A stretch of 64,000 bases of DNA from Lithospermum erythrorhizon. Taxonomy: Eukaryota; Streptophyta; Magnoliopsida; Boraginales; Boraginaceae. A program made the translations under genes and the position numbers. Positions 12,086 through 22,300 of the stretch are shown here, piece after piece. Under the pieces are notes generated by a model. It was given only the letters and a program-made list of their open reading frames with translations, was not told where the DNA came from and searched no databases. Position 1 is the stretch's first letter, and every line of letters begins with the position of its first letter. The DNA lies in contig JADFUC010000869.1 of assembly GCA_019722365.1 (NCBI GenBank), positions 1-64,000 on the forward strand, written 5' to 3'.

Positions 12086-13590
12086 CTAACCCCTTTTATT
12101 CATGTTCTTGCTTTGAGATTCTAAAATTTCATCAAGTTTACTAGTTCGCAATTCAAAAGTATTCAACTTGCTAGTTAACTCAAGATTCTCCTTTTTAGCT
12201 TTTTCTAAAAGTTTCTTAAGCTCAACTTTTTCAAGATCAACACCCTTATTAAGATCAACTTCAAGTTTCAACACAGTGATGTCATTTTCAAGTTCAGATA
12301 TTCTAGTGGTCATGCGCTTATTATTTAGAGATAATTTCTTATATTTATCCATCAATTTAGAATAATCATCTAACAATGTATCATTAGCCTCATTCAATTT
12401 TGTATAAGTCATGTTATGTTTTTACATTCACATTCGGCTCATTATCGAAGAACAATCGTAACTAGAACTGTGAAATTTTAATCGGTTACCTCCCACGGAG
12501 TCATTTTCCATAAATCATACATTAGCAATCTCAACTCCAGAGTCTCGAGTCCCTTCTTCGCCATATCATCATCTACCTGTACCGATTCGATTGATTATTT
12601 TTGTAACTCCCGTACTATTTTGTCTTGATCCTCTTCTTATAATTACCATATCTCTTACTAGTAGACCTTTGATGATACTGCTTTCTTTATTTTCGGCCAC
12701 TTGAAATTTTAGCCAACATAACTAGTTCATCATCACCATCTACTTCAATATCATTCACTTCAAGTAAATTTCAAATTGGGCAAAGAAGAAAAGCTAGAGA
12801 CTTCTTGTTCTTTCTTCTCACCTTTTTGTAAGCTATCACTTCTTCTTCAAATTCTCTTCAACGAACTTAACGAAGTTCTTCAGAAAGTGAGTAGTCCCAA
12901 TGCCCTTGGCTCAAGAAGGGCACATATCTTTCTATCATAGTCGCCGCCGGTAGCTTCAAAGATCTTTCCATTTATCTCTTCTCTCTAGAGAATTCCTTAC
13001 CAACAGATTCCAGCGTCATTGAAAGTATCACGTTGAACCTCTGAGATATCTAATAGTTTCTCCTCTTTCATCTCGAACTTTTGATATTCTTTTGGGTCAA
13101 GAGGCGAACCTTGGTCTCGCTTCACTGACAGTTCCAACATGAGCGGTTTCCAAATTAAATTCCAAATTTCTTTGGTAGTCTCTGGCAATTTTTGATTCTT
13201 CCATACTCTTCTCTTACACATAAAGATCAAGGTAAGATTCACGGCCTTTGCATTTAAGGCGATTTTTCTCAATTCTTTAGGACGAAGCTCACTAATACTT
13301 GTCTTATCAATATTTGTAATGGTACTTCATCAATCCAAGACTACCTCTTTGTGCTTTCTTTCTTATCTCAATAAATATATTTTCCTCGGAGAGCCAATCA
13401 GTAGTTCGATTTTCATTGCAGTGGTTCATCAACGATAATCCTCCCAGAATATAATTTATACTTTGCAATATGAAATATCATAATGCATTTCTCCAATAAT
13501 CGTAGTTAGTACCATCGAGAAGCAGGGGGCCTATAACTAGACATACCCTCATCACCAAAAGTACCACCTTAATTCAAATACGTGATACTT
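12086..13590 (-). pseudogene. Ty1-copia-type gag (DUF4219/UBN2-like), frameshifted
   Basis: Read on the minus strand, the region starts with the copia gag signature PLLLDGTNYDYWRNA (about 13485-13545). The UBN2-type core follows (LNAKAVNL, KEIWNL, VKRDQG; about 13070-13260). The end is a 108-residue open segment (12086-12412) rich in Lys, Leu and Glu with heptad-like spacing, the coiled-coil tail seen in this gag family. Gag forms the cytoplasmic particle that packages element RNA. No clear CCHC knuckle was seen, and several frameshifts break the gene. No protease, integrase, reverse transcriptase or RNase H is found between the LTRs, so the element depended on proteins supplied in trans. Confidence 0.75.
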
Positions 13591-13640
13591 TCCTCATGAA
13601 CTTTTTCTACGTGATATTAAGAATAAATTATAAAACACGG

Positions 13641-13653
13641 GCTTTCGATACCA
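13641..13653 (-). other. Primer-binding site, initiator-tRNA-Met type
   Basis: On the minus strand this reads TGGTATCGAAAGC, a close match to the usual plant copia primer site TGGTATCAGAGC. It lies just inside the right LTR (start 13656), the expected position for a minus-strand element. Confidence 0.7.
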
Positions 13654-13655
13654 AT

Positions 13656-14898
13656 TGTCAGACGGAATACCATCCTGGGAGGAGGCGAATAAGTGATTAC
13701 ACACTATTTTTGTCTTTTTTAGATTTTATGATTGAATTACAAATTTTAACTAATTTGAATTTCGGTTACGTGATAAACTACCCCACAAAATAAAGAATAA
13801 TAAATAGAATAATTAATTATATTGTATAAAAGCGGAATATAAAGATGAACAATATAAATAATATAAAGTAAAAAAAATGAGCATAAGCGGAAAGAAATGA
13901 CCGCTATTTTAACAGCTCGGTTTTCCTAAGGTTTCACCTCATCGCTTCTTTCTCAACCTCGGATCTCGTAGAAGATCACCACTATCAATATGGAGAAAAC
14001 TCCGAGTTCGTACACGCAAGCAACTCCAAATAGTAGATCTACAACTTCTAGCAATCCTATGCTAGAAACCCAAAGCCCCGCTCTAGGATTTCTCAACTCT
14101 TAATCTTCCCGATTAAGAACCCAAGAAATAACTTAGGATTTCTATCCTCTTAATCTCCCTGATTAAGAACCCAAGAAACAACTTAGGATTTCTATCCTCT
14201 TAATCTCCCCGACAAGAACCCAAGTAACAACTTGTGATTTCCTATCCTCTTAATCTCTTGGTTTATCTAGTTGAACGGTAGGATTACATCGCTTTTGAGG
14301 CTGTTTATATAGACTCTCAAAAACGCTGCAGTTAAACCTAAAGTAGGAGAAGTTGCCGGGTCCCGACCAACTCCCAACTCGAGGCGCCCCACTGGAGTAA
14401 GATCGGGAGCGACCAAAGCGTCCCGACCTAAGCTCCGACGACGGCTTTCTACATGAAAATGAGTTTCAAACTTGATTTTGTCCTTGAATTAAGTATGATT
14501 TCAACCCGTTATGCCACAAAGTCATATTGGGTTGAATCCAAACTCAATTCATGTTCTAATCAAGCTCGAAGATATTATTATTTTCAAACGCTTAAATAAT
14601 TAAAACCATATTAAAACTTTGCATTCTTAATTACAATCATAAAACAAGAATAGTTAAGAGATTTTTACAAAATCCTATTACACAAAAGTCTTCAATTCTT
14701 CGGGACATAAGGCCTTCGATCTTTTGACTGGGAAATGTGCCACATGATTCCTCCGCCGATCGCACTACTAAAGTCAATCAAAATACATAGTCCAAGCGTA
14801 ATTTGTTATTTTCTAAAACATAGCCAAGATCCTCGATCAACAAGTTCGTGTGGTATCAGATGCTGCACGATTCAAACTAAATCGCTTGACACCTTTCA
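13656..14898 (-). repeat. LTR (right copy; 5' LTR of the same copia element)
   Basis: About 1.24 kb matching 10783-12081 in direct orientation. It begins TGTCAGACGG beside the primer-binding site and ends near CCTTTCA at 14898, by alignment to CCTTCA at the end of the other LTR. A 5-bp target duplication could not be confirmed; TTTCA precedes the left LTR and also occurs at 14894-14898, but the exact border is uncertain. Confidence 0.78.
14111..14259. repeat. Three tandem 50-bp units inside the right LTR
   Basis: Units start at 14111, 14161 and 14211. Each holds AAGAACCCAAG, AACAACTTAGGATTTC and CCTCTTAATCTC. The first two are almost identical; the third has small indels. Confidence 0.85.
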
Positions 14899-17575
14899 CA
14901 CATGTTGTCGCTGAGCCACACGAGACATGAAAGCCAAAATAATAGTACTAATTTCTTTAAAAGATATTGCATGTAATTATTGTATAATTAATTAGGCGAT
15001 AAAATAAAAGAAGAAAAACATAATGAATAAATAATATAGTTTATCGAAATTGATCGACATAAATTTTGTGTAAGTTCTTTTTTCATAAGTTTGTACTTTT
15101 AACTTAAAAATTTGGATAAATGTACACTATTCTCAACCACATATCATAATTAATTAGGTGATAAAATTAAAAAAACATAATTAATAAATAATATAATTGA
15201 TTGAGTCGATTGACATAGTTTGGTGTTTTTTTCATAAGTTTGTACTTTTAACCAAAATTGGATAAAAGAACACTGTTCTAACAATGATCCTTATTAATTA
15301 GTTGATAAAATAAAAATGAAAACATAATCAATAAAAAATATAGGTGTTAAATTAAATTTTCTTATAGCTAAAAGTTTCAATTTATAATCTTATAAAGGTA
15401 AATGTAGTCGTTTTATTTTATATGACCACCTCGAGTATCGTGCGGTATAAAAAACATATGTATATATGTATCGTGAGTTCACACGGTATTATTAATTCAT
15501 ACTGCGCGCCATGCACACGATATGCTCTGATCTTTATGTGATTGAGTTGATTGATTTACGACTTGTGTAAGTACTTTTAACCAAAAAATTGGATAACTGT
15601 ACAATTATTTTCAAAATAGTCATAATTGTCATCAAAATTTCAAACTATTCCTCAATTTCATCTCTATAAATAAGGAGCTACCAATTACATATTTTTCACA
15701 CCAACAGCCCAACTCTTTTGTTGATTTTATAAATAATTCAACCAACTCAAACAAATATGGAAGCGATTCAAGCCAAAAAGAAAGCCATAAATAAAAAAAG
15801 AGTTGAAACCTCCTTCGGGTTATGAGTTTTTGCAAAGTAATCCAACCGGATGAAATTGAAAAATGAGATTTCAAATACAACCGATCTTTCATTTAAAAAT
15901 GTCCCCTGAGATATCGGAAGGTGCGTTGTAATATTATACCAGACCACCATTTTGATGTCACGATCGAAAAGGAAAATACGTATGAAGAAAATGTGTTTTC
16001 TCACCAAAGAATGGGCGGATTTTGCCGACGGAATTGACATTAAGGCCAGAACTTGCTCACGTTGAAGGTCATTTAGAAACAATATAGAACAATCCTTTGA
16101 TAGAGTTCACGGTTAAATGTTCAATAAACAATATGCGAGGAAAGCACCTATTTGCTTGGTAAATTAGTTTTGAGGTTAGCTAAGAGGGTAGCTCTTTAGT
16201 TTGTAAACTCCTCATTATGCTTGAAATAATTGTACTTTTTATTTATTCAATGAATAAAGTTAGTATTATTAAAAATATTTGCATGAAAGTATTAAGTTCA
16301 ATGTAATCTCAAATATTTCAACGTGTCGTGTGTCATCCCACACGACAGCCTTGTCGTGTAAGAGGTACACGATACCAGCAGTCGGAATTGGAATATAGAA
16401 GCGTCAGCATTTCTTTAATAAAAGATTAAGGAATATGAAACAAACAATGCATGCATGTATTTTAAAACAAACCTCATCCTCTCACTAATTTTGTTTATTT
16501 TATTATGTAAAGAAAACTATATACCAATTCACAAAGGCAATTCGCAATACAATTAAATTACTAAAGTGAATTATCAAACCAATCATAACATGAGAAGCAG
16601 TATAGGAACCCAAGATGGAGATACATCATTTGTTTGTTTTACCTAAAATAATAACACCTTTGCTTAAAAAATATCAATAAAACCAACAGTCTATAATCGG
16701 AACAAGGAAAAAGATACCTAAGTGACTATTTTGAAGAACCTTAAACACAAACACAAACATAATTGATAATTTGACTATGAAATTTGAAATTGAAAATAAA
16801 AAACCAAATTTTTATCATACAAAACATTAGATAAGTCACACAAGAACAAAATGTAAATATCAAAAATACTATGAACCACTTGGTACACAACAATTAATGC
16901 AATTACAATAAGATAATAGTGGTTTGTAGTACAATTGAAGATGGGTTTTGTTGAAAACTGAGGAAAGATTTTAGATATATCCCTAGAGCCAAGTTTCCTT
17001 TGTCATCCCATCGAATCCGCCCAAAATTCCGGATCGTTGTCTTTAGACAATTTTCATTTTGAGTCCAACAATTCAACGGGTGAGATGAAACTAATGGGAG
17101 CAAATTATTTTAAGAAACAGAAGACGTCGAAACTCTTTGTGAGGGGAATCAAGTGCATTCTTCATATATTGTGTTTAATATTTACATTTTGTTCACTTTT
17201 GTTGTGTTCAATTTTATTACATTTTATTCTATTTTTTTTCCTATTTATTCGGTTTTTATCCGGTTTTATTTCAAGTTGATATACATCTATTCACTTTATT
17301 TGGATCCGATTTTTGAATCCGGTATCCACAAGTCTTTTTTGAATCGGATTAATACACACTGATTTTCGAATCAATTGCATATTTTATTATCAAATCGAAC
17401 CAACTTTAATCGATTGTAATTTGTCAAAATCCGGTTCCAATCGGCTCGTTATGCTAAGCTCTTATGCATACCACCAAATAGTATTTTTTTTAGACCGAAA
17501 GTATTCTTTTGTCCTCCTTATTCATTATACTAATCGATAAATTTATATTCAGAAATAAAATAATTTTTTTACTAT
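14899..17575. other. Intergenic DNA with short palindromic motifs
   Basis: AT-rich DNA with no supported gene. Variants of a self-complementary motif with CACACGA / TCGTGTG arms occur near 14907-14930, 15464-15525 and 16322-16375. The 104-codon minus ORF at 15768-16082 is not recognised. Nothing else stands out. Confidence 0.5.
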
Positions 17576-17579
17576 TATG

Positions 17580-17725
17580 GTTTGTTTGTTTTGTGGGGAA
17601 TTAGGGAGAATGAGAGGGAATTTATTATTTTTTCTTGTTTGGCAATTCAAATACTTGATTTCCCTAGGAGAATAAATTACCACCCATTCTCCTCCATTCT
17701 CCCCAATTACCCCTAATGTTCCGTT
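17580..17725. repeat. Foldback / MITE-like inverted repeat
   Basis: The left arm GGGGAATTAGGGAGAATG (about 17597-17614) is complementary to the right arm CATTCTCCCCAATTACCCC (about 17694-17712), with small differences. Both arms are flanked by GTTTGTTTT-like sequence. The length of about 150 bp and the inverted termini suggest a small non-autonomous element or its solo ends. A related GTTTGTTTTGGGG start follows at about 17722. Confidence 0.55.
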
Positions 17726-19315
17726 TGTTTTGGGGTGAATGTAGGTAAATGGAGGATAATATTCTGATTTATCTCGTTTGGGGTTCTAAAAATTTATTTT
17801 ACCTAGGTAAATATATTTACCTAGATTCTCTAGGATATTCTGTTTCAGTAAAATTGTCAGCATGAAATGGGTAAATGTATTGACAGTCGAGTTAATTTAT
17901 ACAATGACATTTTAATCACATTGACCGATTACTCCTTTCTTAGGATAATTTTGAAGATACCATAAAATCCAACATGCCATAAAATCCCCCAATCTAAGGG
18001 GAGTGGAGGCATAATAGTCATATAACGTTTTATTCGTTAATTAAAATTGTGTGGGCGATCAAAACGTAACATTAAGAAAAACATTATTTGATGGCGTCAT
18101 GGAAGCCGTTTGTAATTTTTGCCCATCTTATGCCCAAATAGTGTTGGGGTTAGGTAAATAGTATTTGCCCCTACCCAATTTGCGAGTGTAGTAGGAAGTT
18201 TTATTAAGGGCAAAATTGTCATTTCACTAAAATTCTTGATACGAGATTATTGTGTATAGTAGGGGTTCAGCCCAGTTCGGTTCGGTTTTGAGCGAAATGA
18301 GAGCAGAGCATATTCATCTGTTATCTCGAATCGAACCTAAATCGGTTGATTCAGATCGGTTCAAATGGATTCGGAGTTCGGTTCGATTAAATTCGGTTTG
18401 AGACATTTTGAGCATATGGTCTTGGCTGAAATTAAATTAAGCCAAAAGCCCAGATTTAATCGCGTGTAATTTCGATAGGCTACTTTAAGATTAATTATCT
18501 GATCTACGTACGCGTTAAATAAAATCATTGACACTACGTATCTTGTATTACTTTATATTATTAGTTTTTAGAAAGATTTATATATATATTTATTTAAATT
18601 ATCTGCGATAATGAAGCAAGTTAAATAAATTCACTTTTTAAAATTTGCAATACTGAAATACTACAAAATCTTGAAAAGTATAATAAATAAAAATTGAAAA
18701 ATCTACACAAGAATTTAAATCGGTTAAGAATTAGTTGATTCAAAAAGCCGAGAATCTAAATTAGTTCGGTTACTCGGCATGACTCAATTTGGTTCGATTC
18801 AAAAAAAATTCAGTTATGCGGTTCGGTTCGATGGGTTTTGTATTTTGTTGTCATACTAGTGTGTTTGCCCTTGGTGTTATGGAAGGTCTCTCCACTTGTT
18901 TTAGTTGAGACCAATTCATCGACATATTCCCCAAATAAAGTAGACAAAGAAAAAGCAGAGTTCGGTTAGGAGATTATTTAGTACGACGCAAATTAGTTGA
19001 TTGCTCCGGCCTTAGAGGCACAATTAGATTAGTTTAAGTGGTTTTGTATTTTGTTGTCGCTATGATTGTATGAAGATTCTCTCCCTTGTTTAGTTGAACC
19101 AATTCATACGACATATTCCTGAACTGTTATACACACACCAAAACAGTACTTCTTTTGTGATGAAATGACTATTTTGCCCCCCTATTTGTAAGTATAGTAG
19201 TTACAGAAATTATGTTCAGGGATAAAATAGTCATTTCAGTAGTAAAAAAACACTATTTGGGTTATTCCCCCAAAATAAAGTAGACAAAGAAAAGCCGTCC
19301 CGAATTAATTCGAAA
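17726..19315. other. Intergenic DNA upstream of PRT1, with dispersed repeats
   Basis: Holds GGTTCGGTTCGG-type repeat sequence (18258-18400 and 18765-18840) common in plant MITEs. A local duplication is present: 18836-18960 is partly repeated at 19041-19110 and 19270-19292 (TTTTGTATTTTGTTGTC, ACCAATTCAT, ATTCCCC and AAATAAAGTAGACAAAG). The last copy lies within 30 bases of the PRT1 start codon, so the duplication may include part of the promoter or 5' leader. No gene was recognised. Confidence 0.5.
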
Positions 19316-22300
19316 ATGGGTTACACAGAATCTAAAAAGATTACTACTATTGTTATTTCGATGGATGAAGAAGATGATGAAAATATCCGCGAAGAATTTC
19401 AGTGTTGTATTTGTTTGTAAGCATCCCTTTAATTATCGAATTAACAACTTTTTATATAACTTTAATAATTATATACATATTAATTAGTACTCACTCTATT
19501 ACAAAATGATTGTCTAGGTACTAGTTGAACCTTTTAATTATCGAAATTAACAAATTTTGATGTGTTGATTAATAAATACTCTGTGCGCTCCTGTACCCCT
19601 CTCTGTATCGGTTTCTTCTAACACTCAAATTAATATGTTGTCATGTTCAATTTAGTATACATGTTGACATGTGTTTCTTTGTTAGGAATTGTGTCATGTT
19701 TCGATACTGGTTAATACTATGATTACTATTTCCATCCGATGAATATTAGTAGCGTGACAGATGATTTTACTCTTCTAATTGGATCACAACATTGGACACC
19801 ATGTCCAATCCGGATCTTATCAATTGGGTGGGTTATAAGTGGGAGATGGTGTGAAGAACCTAGTCTTATATTGAATGATTAATGCGTTTCCGGATTAGTT
19901 AATAAAATCATACACTCCTATTATTACCAATTGGTTTTAAGAGATTCTTAACGAGTTTTGACTTTTCAAAATTTTGATAAAGAACATTTTAATAAGTAGT
20001 AGTTAAAGTTAGCATATTTACTAAAATGCATGTAAAATTTGATCAAATGGGATAAATTATGGGTAATAAAACCTCAACGAAGGGCACACCAATGTGGGGA
20101 GTTTATCCGAGGCACGACCCTGGATTCAGCAACAATTACTTGCTGCTGCGAGGGATCGAACCCACGTCGATGCGCAGGGCACACCGCAAAGGGCGATCCG
20201 ATGTCCGCTGAGATGTGCCTCGTGAACCAAATGGGATAAATTATGGGTAATAAAACAAGTGAAATTAGACCGTCTTCATGGGACTTAGGGAGTCGTAAAT
20301 GTGTTGGCAATACTACTCCATCCATTTCAAGAAGACTGTCTAGTTTTGTTTTGAATATTGATGTTGTAGTTTTAAATATTGAAATTAAATATTTTTGTTT
20401 AATATTTGATGAATGTATCGAAAAATAAATTTATATCATATTTCATTGCTATGATGATTCTGATTGAAATGAAAGTTGTTTGTGTCAATGAAGATAGCAG
20501 AAGTTTGTTAATTCTGACCACTAAAAAACGTCTTTTTGAAATAGAGGTGGTATCTTTTTTTGGAGGTTACATAGTTTGTTTGAAGGTTATGTAGTTTTGT
20601 TACAGGTAACACATTTGTGTTAGATGAGTGTTTATTTTGTGGTAATTGTGTTCAGTATGATCCAACTAATTGCTTATTAACGACTGAAGACTATGGACTT
20701 TGGAAATATGAATGTTTTTTCTACCTAGAAATATATCTTATTTCAATTTGAGTTTGTTGCTTCTATGAACATGTACTCGATTGCTAATTGTTTGATCATG
20801 TCACAAATATCCATTACATTGATGACCACGTTTTTTTAATCTTTTGCAGAGACCTTCTGTACAAACCAGTGGTTGTTGGTAAGTTCGTTTTAATGTTTAC
20901 TTGACTATCATATTAGTTGTTCCCATGGTGGAAAACTTTTCTCTTTATTCTGCTTGAAAGGTAGAAGTGTGTCCCTTCCCTAATAAAAATACCCTGGGAT
21001 TTCAAGGAGCCTAGAATATTTGAATATAAATGTTCGTTCCTTTCATATATTATATCGCAAATATGCATCTTTCCCATCCTTAAGCTATTGAATATAATTA
21101 ACTTTTGATAAGGTAAAATGAATATGTTGTTCCATGCACAATGTTTGGCAAGTTCACACCGTCTCCTGCTAGGTGTGAAAACATATCAAAAAGAGAGTTA
21201 ATGTTATGTGATATTTGTATCATGGTGTTTTATTAGTATGTTAAACTTACATTGTTTTGCATATTATATATTCAAGTATAGCACATCTTTATATAAGGTA
21301 ATAATCTTATACCAAGAATCCCCTATGATAATTTCCTAGAAGATTTAGTAGAAGATAGACTTTAGTCTAAGATAGAAGGTTACTGGAATTCTAGTCTTAG
21401 AGGTACTGCAAATAGTCTCTTTTGTTTACAGATTGCTAGCTTTTTTTAACGTAATCTTCAATTACTTCCTTGTGTGCAGCTTGTGGTCATATGGCGTGTT
21501 TTTGGTGCATCTTCCATGCTATGAATAATAATTTACGGGAATCTCATTGTCCAGTTTGTCGCCATCCATATAATCATTTTCCCAGAATATGTAAACTGCT
21601 ACACTTTCTGCTCCAGAAGTTGTATCCCACTGCTTTTGCGAGAAGGGAAAAACTAATCTCAGGTACACCATTGTAACTAAGAAATTTTATTATATGTTCA
21701 CAGAACTCATTTTTATGGACTTATGACGAGTGTTAACCGTTGCACATCTATATTGCTGATGCTCCAGAAAAGCGGTCCAAATACGTCAATAAATGAAAGT
21801 GAGCATTATGCTTAGTGGGTGTTTGGATGAGTTTTTAGGAGCTTGTATTCCCAAAAAATCTCCTATTTTGGTGGAAAGCTTGTTGTCAGTACTCAGTACT
21901 CAATAGAATCTTTCTACTTCAGAATTTTAAGTTTTGAACTAATCGACTGTGAATCTATATGGCAAAGTAGTGTTACGATCAGGAGGTAGAACACCAGTGA
22001 CACTGTTACTTTTACATTGAAATTATGTTAGAGGTCTGAAGCTTTGGTTTAGACTTGTAGATACTATGTGACATAGTTGTGCTTCTTAGATAGGGAACTC
22101 ATCTTTTAAGAGACCTCCCTTTTGAACTTTTACATGTCTTACAGTGTTGGTGGGATTCCATGAATTATCTAGTTATTCATAATCATTTTGGAATCTTTCT
22201 CTTGTTGCAGAAGATGAAGAGAGATCTGGAAAGGTGTCTCAGCAGTTTGATAGTTATAAATCTGAAGCTTCTGCTTCAGCTGGAGTTTTACTCTCTTTAG

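Larger units (their letters stand above)
10783..14898 (-). mobile_element. Gag-only copia-type LTR retrotransposon (TR-GAG-like)
   Basis: A full-layout element: LTR, polypurine tract, gag, primer-binding site, LTR, about 4.1 kb in total, transcribed toward lower coordinates. The internal region is only about 1.57 kb and encodes gag but no pol. LTRs with PBS, PPT and gag alone match the TR-GAG class of non-autonomous elements. LTR divergence, mainly indels, points to an old insertion or a poorly resolved repeat consensus. Confidence 0.7.

Noticed and set aside
15757..16082. Plus-strand reading with EWADFADGIDIKART-like text, reminiscent of a B3 DNA-binding domain
   Set aside because: Several frameshifts, too short, and the resemblance covers only a few residues; not enough to call a gene.
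17037..17362. Two overlapping Phe-rich ORFs, suggesting a membrane protein
   Set aside because: Low-complexity T-rich DNA; no start context or conserved motif.
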